A DNA stretch of 16,442 nucleotides. Source: an uncultured Cellvibrio sp. GTDB lineage: Bacteria; Pseudomonadota; Gammaproteobacteria; Pseudomonadales; Cellvibrionaceae. Made by a program: the position numbers and the translations under genes. Under the pieces are notes generated by a model. That model was given only the letters and a program-made list of their open reading frames with translations. It was not told where the DNA came from and made no database searches. Of this stretch, positions 1 to 8,189 are shown piece after piece. The DNA is taken from positions 1 to 16,442 of the forward strand of contig CAMLML010000092.1 in NCBI GenBank assembly GCA_946481095.1, written 5' to 3'. Position 1 is the first letter of the stretch. The number at the start of each line of letters is the position of its first letter.

Positions 1-2415
1 TACTGAAAAGTGCACAGGCGTTTTCGCATCCGAAGGATCAGGTGCTTTCCACTCCCCTAAAGGATGACTCGATACAGACTCAACCATCACATCAGCTTCA
101 TGTGATGATGGATTACCATTACCAACACCGATTATTTTCCCTGGTCCTTCAATAAAAAATTCCAGATTATTTTCAGCTGTTGGAACCAGATAATTATTTT
201 TATCCAGGACGCTCACATTCACCACAGCGACATCATGAGTATCAGCAGCAATTGAATTTTTATGTGATTCAAGTTTGATGCCTGTAACCACATCAGTAGT
301 GACAACTTTCTTTTCCTGTAACATTTTTCCGGAAACAAAACTGCGAGCCACCAATTCCCCGGGCGCGTAAACTACAGACCACTCCAGATGCCCATTTCGA
401 GGCATTGTTTTTTTCCCTAAGGATTTATTGTTGAGCAACAATTCAACTTCTTCGCTGTTACTATTCACGCTGACATTAATTTTTTCCCCTTCACGTCCTT
501 TCCAATTCCAGTGCGGAAAAATGTGCAAGACAGGTTCATCGGTCCACCAGGATTTTAAATAATAGTAACCATCTTTCGGAAACCCACAGGAATCCAGAAT
601 ACCAAACTGTGAAGCGACGGCTGGAAAATTATAGGGGGTTGACTCACCGCGATAATCAAAACCTGTCCAATAAAATATACCGGCTAAATAGTCACGAGCT
701 GCATAATATTTCCAGCCTGATTCCGCATTACCGCCCGAGCTACCATTTTCTTGTGGTGGCAAATGCCCTCGCGATTTATCTTCAACATATATTCCGCGCG
801 TTTGTTGAGTGGTCGTTTCTTCTGTACCCAGAATAATTTGCCATGGATAATTTTTATGTTGTAGATCCGTATCACCATGTTTGATGTAATTGACACCCAT
901 CACACCAATAGTCGTCGAAATACCGCCCCAACCACCACTGATTGCAATTGTATTTAATCGCGTTGGATCAAGTTTGCGTGCAAAATTTTGCATACTGGTT
1001 GCAATGCGCGCACCTTTAATATTGCCTTCAATTGCCCATTCTTCATTGCCCAATGACCATAAAATAATACTGGGATGATTACGATCCCGTTTAATCATGT
1101 GTTCAACAGCGTTCAAATGATATTCGTTAATACCTGACAAGCGCGTTTCATTAATTACCAGCATGCCCATACGATCTGCTGCATCAAGCAAGGCTGGCGA
1201 TGCTGGTGCATGTGATGCGCGATAAGCATTCATGCCCATACTTTTTAATCGTTGCAAACGATATTCAATCAATGCATCCGGTGTTGCTGTACCAACACCG
1301 GCATGGTCTTCATGATTATTGCTACCTTTTAATTTGACCAATTTTCCATTCAGGAAAAAACCCTTATCGGGATGAAATTCAATAGTGCGAATGCCAAAGG
1401 GCGTTTCATAACTATCCAATAATTTTCCATTGATATCTTCGATGTGCGTTATCAATTTATAAAGATAAGGATTTTCCAATGACCAGAGCTGTGGATTTTT
1501 AACCGGAATAGAATCTTTTTCCGTAATGCGCTCACCGGTTTCAAGCATCAATTTTTTGGATTTGGTTACCGCAATAATATTGCCTGACATATCAACAATA
1601 GAGTGTGTACGCTTGAAAGCAACTGCAGGAAGATTTTCTATGGCAGAGTTTTCATGTTCATTAACCAATGTCGTTTGCACATCAACATAGGTCTTTTTAC
1701 CATCGACGCGTGTTGTGACAAAAGTGCCATATCGATCAACATGTACAGGATTGGTTTTTAATAACCAGGCATGGCGATTGATGCCTGCACCTTCGTAATA
1801 CCAACCAGCTTCAATCGAAACATCTGCACGAACAGCAATCACATTATTGCCGCCATAATTTAAATAGGCAGTAACATCATAACTTTGACTGACATTACCC
1901 AGATTTTCTTCACCCACAAAAAAACCATTTACAAATATTCGCGCTGCACGTTGTATGCCGTCAAACTCAACACGAATTCGTTTACCAAGATCAGTTTCAG
2001 GAATAAAAAAATGGTGTCGATACCAACCCACACTGGACTGGGGGAATCCCGGCCCCAATGCTTTATAACCATGACTGTGACTGGCAGCCGGATCAAATGG
2101 CATTTCAACCGCCCAATCGTGAGGAATAGAAACCGTACGCCATGAACGGTCATCAAATGCTGCACTGGCAGCACCATCACCATAACCGGTTTTTGCAAGG
2201 TACGAAAAATACCCGGTTGCATGATTAAAATCTTTACTGCGATCAGTTGCATGGCCGATTGCAAATTTCCAGGGTTTATCCAATAAAATACGCTCACGAG
2301 CCTCCAGCTGCTGTTGAACAGAATCATCTTGTGCAACAGTGTGATTTGCAAAAACCAAGGCTAAAATGCCGATCAACAATATATTTTTAATTGTATGGAA
2401 ATTATATTTTTTCAT
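1..2415 (-). CDS. GH2 family beta-galactosidase, exported (3' end cut by window edge)
   Basis: Open from an ATG at 2415 to the window edge, 805 codons with no stop. An in-frame TGA two codons upstream (2419-2421) fixes the start. The N-terminus is a signal peptide: basic start, hydrophobic core about residues 10-23, likely cleavage after TVA at residue 28. The order matches GH2: jelly-roll sugar-binding domain (about 35-220), Ig-like domain (about 225-325), TIM barrel (about 330-620), then two beta-sandwich domains of the DUF4982/GH2 C-terminal type to the edge. In the barrel, WSLGNEEW gives the acid/base Glu458 and GTEETTTQQTRG, matching the GSETAS..SRG nucleophile segment of Bacteroides-type GH2 enzymes, gives Glu532. 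Retaining hydrolysis of terminal beta-galactosides in the periplasm or outside is expected; beta-glucuronide or other beta-glycoside activity cannot be excluded. Only a short C-terminal part should be missing. No strong Shine-Dalgarno is seen. The nearest upstream gene is the HxlR regulator, 197 bp away on the same strand. Confidence 0.9.
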   Translation of the reverse strand, partial: MKKYNFHTIKNILLIGILALVFANHTVAQDDSVQQQLEARERILLDKPWKFAIGHATDRSKDFNHATGYFSYLAKTGYGDGAASAAFDDRSWRTVSIPHDWAVEMPFDPAASHSHGYKALGPGFPQSSVGWYRHHFFIPETDLGKRIRVEFDGIQRAARIFVNGFFVGEENLGNVSQSYDVTAYLNYGGNNVIAVRADVSIEAGWYYEGAGINRHAWLLKTNPVHVDRYGTFVTTRVDGKKTYVDVQTTLVNEHENSAIENLPAVAFKRTHSIVDMSGNIIAVTKSKKLMLETGERITEKDSIPVKNPQLWSLENPYLYKLITHIEDINGKLLDSYETPFGIRTIEFHPDKGFFLNGKLVKLKGSNNHEDHAGVGTATPDALIEYRLQRLKSMGMNAYRASHAPASPALLDAADRMGMLVINETRLSGINEYHLNAVEHMIKRDRNHPSIILWSLGNEEWAIEGNIKGARIATSMQNFARKLDPTRLNTIAISGGWGGISTTIGVMGVNYIKHGDTDLQHKNYPWQIILGTEETTTQQTRGIYVEDKSRGHLPPQENGSSGGNAESGWKYYAARDYLAGIFYWTGFDYRGESTPYNFPAVASQFGILDSCGFPKDGYYYLKSWWTDEPVLHIFPHWNWKGREGEKINVSVNSNSEEVELLLNNKSLGKKTMPRNGHLEWSVVYAPGELVARSFVSGKMLQEKKVVTTDVVTGIKLESHKNSIAADTHDVAVVNVSVLDKNNYLVPTAENNLEFFIEGPGKIIGVGNGNPSSHEADVMVESVSSHPLGEWKAPDPSDAKTPVHFSV

Positions 2416-2612
2416 TTTTCATAAACCATTTTTATGTAAATTTTTATGTTACAAGTTGCGTGTTAAGGAATACCGAACAACCTGGTTTAATTTGCCATAT
2501 TCAACCTGCATCGAGTAAGCAAAGAATTGAAATGTTTTGAATAAATATGCAATTTGCGGAATGGTTGTTGACGTGCATGAAATGGCTTCATACATTATCA
2601 ACACAGGCAATC

Positions 2613-3023
2613 TTATTTTATTTGCGAGTTATGCGATGGAATGCGGTGCATATTCGCTTCAATCCAACCCACCAAATCATCAATCTTTTCTGCGATTTCT
2701 TTACCAACCTCCGTCAAACTGTATTCAACATGAGGAGGCGCGACAGGAAATTCCTTGCGATCAACAAAACCATCTTGCCCCAATTGCTGCAGGGTTTGGG
2801 TCAGCATGCGCTCACTGATGCCGCCGATCTTGCGACGCAACTCACTGAACCTGTAAGTTCCCGTCAAAAGCGCAGCCAATACCAACACCCCCCATTGGCT
2901 GGTGATGTGGTTAAGGACAAGCCTTGATGGGCACTGGCGAGCAAATACGTCACCTTTTGCAGCCCTTTCAATCAGAGGTTCTTTAATTTTATTGTTTGTC
3001 GGGGGTTTCATTGAAACTGTCAT
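2613..3023 (-). CDS. HxlR-family winged-helix transcriptional regulator
   Basis: A 136-residue protein of the HxlR (MarR-like) family. The conserved block begins FARQCPSR, with the single N-terminal Cys31 that redox- or aldehyde-sensing members use as a sensor. A winged helix follows at about residues 44-114: the recognition-helix region FSELRRKIGGISERMLTQTL, then the wing and the ending EYSLTEVGKE. The frame is open to an ATG at 3116, but the ATG at 3023 is preferred. AAGGTAAG lies upstream of it at usable spacing, and the extra 31 residues would be Asn/Thr-rich and unlike the family. A second Met follows four codons later (3011). The protein should act as a dimeric cytoplasmic DNA-binding regulator. 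Its target is unknown. The next gene downstream is the GH2 enzyme, and an inverted repeat upstream (3132-3148) could be its own operator. Confidence 0.85.
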   Translation of the reverse strand: MTVSMKPPTNNKIKEPLIERAAKGDVFARQCPSRLVLNHITSQWGVLVLAALLTGTYRFSELRRKIGGISERMLTQTLQQLGQDGFVDRKEFPVAPPHVEYSLTEVGKEIAEKIDDLVGWIEANMHRIPSHNSQIK

Positions 3024-3131
3024 TTTTACACTTACCTTTTTGTTTGTACCATTATTATTTGTTAATTTTATCGTTAGATGGTGAAGGGTATATTGTTGCC
3101 CGCAAAATACAAACAATTAATTCTACAATTT

Positions 3132-3148
3132 GCAACCAAACTGGTTAC
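3132..3148. promoter_or_regulatory. Inverted repeat upstream of the HxlR gene, possible operator
   Basis: Read on the minus strand, the 17-bp site is GTAACC-AGTTT-GGTTGC. The 6-bp arms match at five of six positions. It lies about 110 bp upstream of the HxlR start, in the 184-bp gap after the sheath-like gene. A weak promoter-like pair (TTGTTT, 18 bp, TATACC) follows it toward the gene. HxlR proteins bind DNA as dimers and often regulate themselves, so an operator is reasonable, but nothing else supports it. Confidence 0.25.
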
Positions 3149-3207
3149 AGACTCAAATTAAATGACACTGCAAATCCAGAATGTGTGGTTTGATCCTGAA
3201 GACAAAA

Positions 3208-4725
3208 TCAGGAAAAAACAATTTGACCGGATAACGTGCGTAATGCAGGAATTTGCACAGCGGCTTTACCCGCAATTGAGCGTACCACCAGAAAACCTGC
3301 AGCTTCCAATTGCCTCACTACCGAATCGGTGATCAGGACTTCAGCGCAGGGCTTTATAGTGCTCTCGCCATCATCTTCATAAGTATGAAGGGGTAAGTTT
3401 TCAATTTCGCTGGTAAATTTTGCATTGGCATTGGCGCCAAATTGCAAAAAATTATTCGCCAAAACCAATGTCACTAAATGCGCGCTGTTACCCCACAAAT
3501 AATAATCATGATCGTGGCCTGGCGGTAATTCAGTAAAATCAAAACTCTCAATAACCGACGTTTTTTTGCCATAAGGTAAACGCAATAAAAATCTCGGCGC
3601 AACCAGAGCCAGATGACGACCTAATTCAGACTCACGAAATTCTTGCCACGCAGTGGTAAATTCTGCTGATGGAAACTGCTGCCAATCCGCCACATCAGGT
3701 TGTTTAACCAAAGATTCACAACCGGCCAGGGATTCCGAGCCTGCCAGCAACGCTATTGCACCCGTAGTACCCGCCATATGTGCAAGATTAAACGCCAGAT
3801 GCAAATCATCCAAACCATCACTCAGCGTGAAATTAAATTGCAGGCAAGAGAAATGTGTTTTTCCTGGCACTTGGTAGCTGGTAACAATACGTTTATAAAG
3901 TGCTGATTGCTCAATATCATCATGCGCAAGTGCATCCTGAATCAGCTCAGCTCGGGTTGCATCCATGATAAATATTTTTAAATTTGCATCGGTTTCAATT
4001 CGACGCACTAAAAAATCAAGCCCGCGCCAATTGGCTTCCAACTCTTGAAAGGCACTCTGATGCATCAAGTCGCGCAGGGTTTGTGCCATAACCTCATTTA
4101 CCGCAGTCAACATCTCCGGCAAACGCGGGTCGGTTTTTGCTTGCGCATAGGGCGCCACCAATTGTTTGATATATTGATGAATGTCACCAATATCTGTGCG
4201 GTTATCTTGTTGTAATTGCGTGCCCGCCAAAATGGAATCCAGACTGGTGCTGCCACTAAAAGATTCAGTTATTGCGTTACGGGTTTTGGCAGTGGATTGC
4301 CCGGAATCAGATTGCGCTGGAGAATAAATTTTTAACGCCTGCATTTCTGCCACTATAGCGTCAAATTGATCCGGGTTTTTCAGGCGATTTTTCAGCGTGG
4401 TAAATTTACTAAAAAGATCTACATTTTCCAGCAAGTAATCGGGATGCAAGCTATCAAATTCAGTGAAAGCAATTTCAGTTTCACTGAGCGGAATACGCAG
4501 ACGAACGTTTAATTGCGCAAATACTTCTTCAAAATTATCGCGATCGACCTCAATCACTTTGCGGTTTGCAAGCTGCAGACTGTTGTCTTCACCGCGGCTG
4601 CCTCGTCCACTAAAATCGCCAACAATAACGATGTGAAACGCACTGCTGCCAGTGCGTTTCACCTGAGATTCGGTGGCGGTAGAGTTAAGGGTAAAATTTC
4701 CGCTGCTGATACTAATGCTCGCCAT
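3208..4725 (-). CDS. Fused TssB-TssC-like type VI contractile sheath protein, orphan
   Basis: A 505-residue protein that strings together the two subunits of the type VI secretion sheath. Residues about 28-130 look like TssB (VipA): FHIVIVGDFSGRG, then RKVIEVDRDNFEEV, then an acidic segment with FDSLHPDYLLENV and a helix. Residues about 135-180 are a polar linker. Residues about 195-495 look like TssC (VipB): the core FQELEANWRGLDFLVRRIET, LKIFIMDATRAELIQD, then WQEFRESELGRHLAL, RFLLRLPYGKKTSVIESFDF and YLWGNSAHLVTL. It stops soon after LITDSVVRQLEAAGFLVVRS, so the roughly 100-residue C-terminal region of ordinary TssC (VipB_2 type) is absent. No other type VI gene (baseplate, tube, membrane complex, ClpV) is in the window; neighbours are a glucanase gene 106 bp upstream and the HxlR gene downstream. 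GAGAG upstream of the ATG is an acceptable ribosome site. Cytoplasmic location is expected. Whether it makes a sheath, caps one or is a relic is unknown. Confidence 0.8.
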   Translation of the reverse strand: MASISISSGNFTLNSTATESQVKRTGSSAFHIVIVGDFSGRGSRGEDNSLQLANRKVIEVDRDNFEEVFAQLNVRLRIPLSETEIAFTEFDSLHPDYLLENVDLFSKFTTLKNRLKNPDQFDAIVAEMQALKIYSPAQSDSGQSTAKTRNAITESFSGSTSLDSILAGTQLQQDNRTDIGDIHQYIKQLVAPYAQAKTDPRLPEMLTAVNEVMAQTLRDLMHQSAFQELEANWRGLDFLVRRIETDANLKIFIMDATRAELIQDALAHDDIEQSALYKRIVTSYQVPGKTHFSCLQFNFTLSDGLDDLHLAFNLAHMAGTTGAIALLAGSESLAGCESLVKQPDVADWQQFPSAEFTTAWQEFRESELGRHLALVAPRFLLRLPYGKKTSVIESFDFTELPPGHDHDYYLWGNSAHLVTLVLANNFLQFGANANAKFTSEIENLPLHTYEDDGESTIKPCAEVLITDSVVRQLEAAGFLVVRSIAGKAAVQIPALRTLSGQIVFS

Positions 4726-4831
4726 AAGAATTGCTCTCTATTTTTTAAATTACGCCATCTTACAAGAAAATATGAGCAATGCTTAGCACAGAGCGTGAAG
4801 TTTTCCGCCAATCTTGAGAGAAAAATCATCA

Positions 4832-7042
4832 TCATTGCGACGCACAAGTCGAAGGCGATATGCAACTCATATTGGATTCCCACCCCCAGCCACTGGTTGT
4901 CGCGCAGCAAGTGGGATATTGGGTGCCGTACCAATTACAAATGCCACAACCCAACGCACCTCCCGCACTTGATCGCGAACTCGATCGTGAACTTGAGCGA
5001 GAACTTGATATTGAACGAGAACTCGATATTGAACTGGAGCGCGAGCTTGAGCTGGATGAGCTACGCGAGGCAGCCAATACCGCAATTTCACTGTCAGATA
5101 ATGCACTACCAACAAAACGCACATCATCCAAACTTCCAGCAAATAAAGGATCAGAGGCGAACTGACTTTTTCCCAAATAATTCAAACGCGACGCCAAATC
5201 AACGGGATTAATGGTAATTGCCGTGTTACTGGCAACCACACTGCCATTAACAAATAATTTTCCTGTATTACCTGACAGAGTGACAGCAACATGTGTCCAG
5301 CTATTAACAGGTAATGCCGCCGTGTGATTAATAATTTGTTCAGCGCCGCCATTTTTAATCGCAAATCGCAACGTATTACTGTATGAACCTGGTGTCAGGA
5401 ACATATATTTGGCAGTGCCATCACCCAGATCAAAAATACGCTGCCAAATCGCACCACCATTCCAATAAACCCAGGCCGCAAACGTAAAATCACTACTGGA
5501 AGCCAGGTGTGGTGATAATTGTAAATAATCATTCGCACCATCCAGATTAATGGCCTGGCCAATAGGCCCACTAACAAAATGTCGCGCACCGATTTGCATT
5601 GCATGATGACCATTCCCGGAAGAATCCAATGCATCACCATTAAACAAAAATGTAGCCTGGGCATTGGTTGTTGCAACAGGAATTTCCTGCACATATGACA
5701 AAGGAGAAACTTTATCGCGATAAGTGATACCTGCTGAAGTTAACGAGCCGTCATCCCATGAAATGCGACGCGAATCCTCCACCCAATTATAAAAAGCGTA
5801 ACGTTCGACAAAAGGAGTTGAGTCCAGCATATTCAACATAGCCGCAACAGTTGCTTGCTGTTGTGCAGCAGTAGGATCAGCACAACTGGTCCAATTAGCG
5901 CCATTATTCCATTCGGTAATCCACAGAGGTTTTTTGGTGGTGTCGTAAATACTTTTTAAAAAATTATAAAACTGATTGGCAGCACCGGTTGGATCAGCAG
6001 CATTTCCATAACAACGGTAATAATGTACCGCAACAAAATCCACACGTTTACTTTCAGCAGCAGCTTGATTCATAAAACTGTACAACCAATTCAAACCGCC
6101 ATCTGTTACAGCCGGAGATCCAACGCGCAAACCTGTACCGAGCAAATCCGGCCAGGACCATACTGCATCGCCCACTAAAATATTGGCCTGACTGCTGGAA
6201 TCCGGCTCGTTATATCCAAGCAAATGATTAATGCCACGCGCTTTCCAATCCTGATTCAAACCTGGCCACCAACGTGTCTGGCGAATCGCAACGTATTCCT
6301 TATCGAGAGAAGAATTTTTACTGATATTCCAGTTGTAATCCCATTGGTTTTTCAGATTGGCACCCGGGTCACCCGAAAGACCTTTTTTAGTTGTCCAACG
6401 CCAGGGGAAAACGCGTACAAACTTAACACTATCGTTTAAACCACCGCTTAATACACCGACATTCAAATCGCCATCCTGTGCGATATACACTTTACTGATT
6501 CCAGTACCGTCTTCATTTTGCGCAAAAGTCGCCATGTAACCGCGTTTTAATTTAAATGAACTGATGGCTGCACTGAATTGCCCAAGGCTAGCGGAATTGT
6601 ATGCAGTGTACTGATTCAAATAAGTCGAATTACCACTGAAATTGTTATTAACGAACACTTGCAAGGGTGCAAAATCCGATGCATGAGGAATCACTACTGC
6701 ACCTTGTCCATACTGTACGACCCGCACATTTTGATCGAGAATTGCAGAAACGTTATTGACACGTACTCGACTGAGAAACGTGGAAACCAGTTGCGAGGGC
6801 ATTATGTTATCCATAAAAAACCAGGCATCAGGCGAATTCAAATTAATAATACTGTTTGCAAGTGGATCACCTGTACCCGTGACGTGCAATTCAGCAGTAC
6901 CTGTCAAGGTCGCTGTAGTATTGGTTAACGTAGAAACCCGTTGAATGTCATTATTCAAAGTCAAGGTTTGTGCATTGGCAAGGCAATTTAAAAACATCAA
7001 CAGCATTAACGAAAAGCTTTTTATAATCAGCTTGTTTTTCAT
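4832..7042 (-). CDS. Secreted GH128 endo-beta-1,3-glucanase with LamG, poly-Ser linker and CBM10
   Basis: A 736-residue secreted modular enzyme. The frame is open to 7075, but the ATG at 7042 is preferred: GGAG lies six bases upstream and a clean signal peptide follows ([10 protein letters not shown]..., cleavage after ANA at about residue 24). Residues about 25-215 are a beta-rich N-terminal region I cannot name. Residues about 218-450 are an Asl1-like glycosyl hydrolase core (GH128): [11 protein letters not shown] gives acid/base Glu279, [11 protein letters not shown] is the conserved barrel strand, and [10 protein letters not shown] gives nucleophile Glu377. Residues about 461-656 are a LamG/concanavalin-like domain with [38 protein letters not shown] and a terminal GSLDDVRF. 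Residues 659-695 are a Ser/Arg-rich linker. Residues 698-735 are a CBM10-like module, rich in Cys and Trp ([12 protein letters not shown]...SGWGWE), typical of Cellvibrio plant cell wall enzymes. The family predicts endo-beta-1,3-glucanase activity, with the CBM10 tethering it to cellulose. Transcribed alone or just ahead of the sheath-like gene. Confidence 0.88.
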   Translation of the reverse strand: MKNKLIIKSFSLMLLMFLNCLANAQTLTLNNDIQRVSTLTNTTATLTGTAELHVTGTGDPLANSIINLNSPDAWFFMDNIMPSQLVSTFLSRVRVNNVSAILDQNVRVVQYGQGAVVIPHASDFAPLQVFVNNNFSGNSTYLNQYTAYNSASLGQFSAAISSFKLKRGYMATFAQNEDGTGISKVYIAQDGDLNVGVLSGGLNDSVKFVRVFPWRWTTKKGLSGDPGANLKNQWDYNWNISKNSSLDKEYVAIRQTRWWPGLNQDWKARGINHLLGYNEPDSSSQANILVGDAVWSWPDLLGTGLRVGSPAVTDGGLNWLYSFMNQAAAESKRVDFVAVHYYRCYGNAADPTGAANQFYNFLKSIYDTTKKPLWITEWNNGANWTSCADPTAAQQQATVAAMLNMLDSTPFVERYAFYNWVEDSRRISWDDGSLTSAGITYRDKVSPLSYVQEIPVATTNAQATFLFNGDALDSSGNGHHAMQIGARHFVSGPIGQAINLDGANDYLQLSPHLASSSDFTFAAWVYWNGGAIWQRIFDLGDGTAKYMFLTPGSYSNTLRFAIKNGGAEQIINHTAALPVNSWTHVAVTLSGNTGKLFVNGSVVASNTAITINPVDLASRLNYLGKSQFASDPLFAGSLDDVRFVGSALSDSEIAVLAASRSSSSSSSRSSSISSSRSISSSRSSSRSSSRSSAGGALGCGICNWYGTQYPTCCATTSGWGWESNMSCISPSTCASQ
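4958..5068 (-). repeat. Low-complexity repeats coding for the poly-serine linker
   Basis: This stretch encodes the Ser-rich linker of the GH128 enzyme. Its basic unit is about four codons, three serines plus Arg or Ile. Serine is written with mixed AGY and TCN codons, so the DNA units resemble one another only approximately. Such linkers space catalytic and binding modules in Cellvibrio and Saccharophagus enzymes, and the DNA is prone to change length by slippage. Confidence 0.75.
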
Positions 7043-7141
7043 GTCAGTCTCCGAAGTAAAGTTAAATGAACCCATTATTTTTATTGTTGTAATTTTTCTC
7101 GTCTGTTTTTTTTTGACGATTGACGTCTATCGTTTGGTACT

Positions 7142-7166
7142 TTTATTTATTACTGTTTATTTATTA
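7142..7166. repeat. Direct repeat of an 11-bp AT-rich motif
   Basis: TTTATTTATTA occurs twice with start points 14 bp apart, about 100 bp upstream of the GH128 start. It could be an UP-element-like or protein-binding sequence, or a chance product of very AT-rich DNA. The identity of the two copies is seen; any role is a guess. Confidence 0.4.
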
Positions 7167-7193
7167 TTGTTAGCTTAATTGGTGTTTTATTTT

Positions 7194-7376
7194 TTACGCT
7201 TTAGGTGGGTACTGCCAGCGAAGGCACTTTTTCGAAGAACTATGAAAAGCTTCTACGCTCTTCTGTTGAGACATCTGCCACTGAAACCAACTATCATCAT
7301 ATTCGCGAAAGGGAAAAATCACCGTAATTAGTTCACCTTTTGAGATTTTGATCGCGGGATTTTTATGATTGGACTT
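7194..7376 (-). other. Unassigned 60-codon open frame without an ATG at its 5' end, possible gene remnant
   Basis: Sixty stop-free codons lie on the minus strand between TAA at 7377-7379 and TAA at 7194-7196. The peptide is not low-complexity despite the AT-rich surroundings. It contains ISKGELITVIFPFREYDD, SWFQWQMSQQ and a basic C-terminus KKCLRWQYPPKA. Possible starts are a GTG at 7322, with AAGGTGA some bases upstream, or an ATG deeper in the frame at 7274. I do not recognise the family. It may be a small gene, the tail of a decayed gene or a chance frame; I favour remnant or chance. Confidence 0.2.
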
Positions 7377-7381
7377 TTAGG

Positions 7382-8089
7382 TTAATCTTTCAAAAACCAA
7401 TCATCACGATAGGTTTTCATCAATTCAGGATAAAAGACAGTAAACATGGTGGCAATCGAGCCATTGATAAAACCTTCCGGAAAAGTCATTACAAAAAAAA
7501 TAATGAAATTGTCCATCACCGAGTTTAATTCAATGTCACTTTCTGACACCGAAAATAGCAGTATCGCGGCAAGCCCCGTTAGCAGGCAACTGAGCATTGC
7601 ACCAAAAAAACCGACTCCCCAAATGTAGGTAAACGGATTTTTGAATTTCCAGCGATTAACCAAACCAATTACCAATAATGCCCAGGATACAGGCACCAAG
7701 ACAGACAAACAAAAATCTACCGGTAAACTTGCAAAGTTAAGTTGTAAAAATGCAAAGTCAAAAGTCTGTGATGCTGCACCATAACTAAACTGAATAACTT
7801 TCAGAATAAGCAAAGCCAGTAACCCTATCACCAATGCCAGAGACCAGCCAAATATCATGGTCACCACAGTTACCAATAAAGGATGAAAAGCCAATACACC
7901 CATTATTCTGATTTGTAACATCCAGATGACCGCCAACACAATCGTAGTGGCGAAAAAAAAGTGTTGTCGCTTTTGTTCAGCTAACAACAATCTCCAGGGT
8001 GCAAAGCGAATCGCCAACAGCATCATCGATAACATGATTGCCATGCAGATCCCAAACAACATGTTGTTTGGTGACAATAAAATATTCAT
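7382..8089 (-). CDS. CbiM-like energy-coupling factor permease, polytopic membrane protein
   Basis: A 235-residue inner-membrane protein with about six or seven hydrophobic helices. Length and pattern fit the COG3235 / CbiM-like energy-coupling factor permease group of gammaproteobacteria. The conserved segment IMGVLAFHPLLVTVVTMIFG precedes two adjacent helices, and the ending MTFPEGFINGSIATMFTVFYPE, with a short acidic/basic tail, is characteristic. By family it would be the substrate-capture (S/M) component of a metal-ion transporter such as cobalt or nickel. No CbiN, CbiQ or ATPase gene is present, so it must work alone, share a remote ATPase or do something else. The ATG at 8089 is chosen; a TTG at 8104 five codons upstream, preceded by GGTAAG, is an alternative. 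It lies downstream of the GH97 gene and its terminator, so it probably has its own promoter in a very short gap. Confidence 0.65.
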   Translation of the reverse strand: MNILLSPNNMLFGICMAIMLSMMLLAIRFAPWRLLLAEQKRQHFFFATTIVLAVIWMLQIRIMGVLAFHPLLVTVVTMIFGWSLALVIGLLALLILKVIQFSYGAASQTFDFAFLQLNFASLPVDFCLSVLVPVSWALLVIGLVNRWKFKNPFTYIWGVGFFGAMLSCLLTGLAAILLFSVSESDIELNSVMDNFIIFFVMTFPEGFINGSIATMFTVFYPELMKTYRDDWFLKD

Positions 8090-8137
8090 ACAGGTTTTAC
8101 CCAAAATTATTTCTTACCAATATCCGGAAAAAATTCA

Positions 8138-8178
8138 ATAAAAAAGGCAGCCCGGTGTGAACAGGACTGCCTTTTTTA
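8138..8178 (-). terminator. Rho-independent terminator after the GH97 gene
   Basis: On the minus strand the sequence reads AAAAAAGGCAGTCC, a 10-base loop region, GGGCTGCC, then TTTTTTATTG. The 8-bp stem has one mismatch and sits 12-45 bp past the GH97 stop. Because A6 and T6 flank both sides, it could also work in the opposite direction. Confidence 0.75.
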
Positions 8179-8189
8179 TTATCACAGGA

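Larger units (their letters stand above)
7043..7381. other. AT-rich intergenic region upstream of the GH128 gene
   Basis: A 339-bp gap between the permease stop and the GH128 start. The part next to the GH128 gene should hold its promoter and leader, but I see no convincing -35/-10 pair. It contains a direct repeat, TTTATTTATTA twice (7142-7152 and 7156-7166, plus-strand reading), and a small palindrome GACG-N5-CGTC near 7117-7129. The other half holds an unassigned minus-strand open frame (7194-7376). No terminator hairpin was seen after the permease gene. Confidence 0.5.

Noticed and set aside
3024..3116. HxlR start at 3116.
   Set aside because: The extra 31 residues are low-complexity and unlike the family, and a better ribosome site precedes the ATG at 3023.
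3194..3213. Hairpin TCCTGA-N8-TCAGGA overlapping the stop of the sheath-like gene, considered as a terminator.
   Set aside because: The stem is only 6 bp, and no T-run follows it in the direction of transcription.
4513..5211. Long plus-strand open frames opposite the sheath-like and GH128 genes.
   Set aside because: They are antisense to clearly conserved coding sequence, have no recognisable domain, and arise from the codon pattern of the real genes, especially the Ser linker.
8090..8189. Cobalamin or metal riboswitch upstream of the CbiM-like permease gene.
   Set aside because: The gap to the GH97 gene is about 100 bp and largely occupied by the terminator; no riboswitch-like conserved elements are visible.
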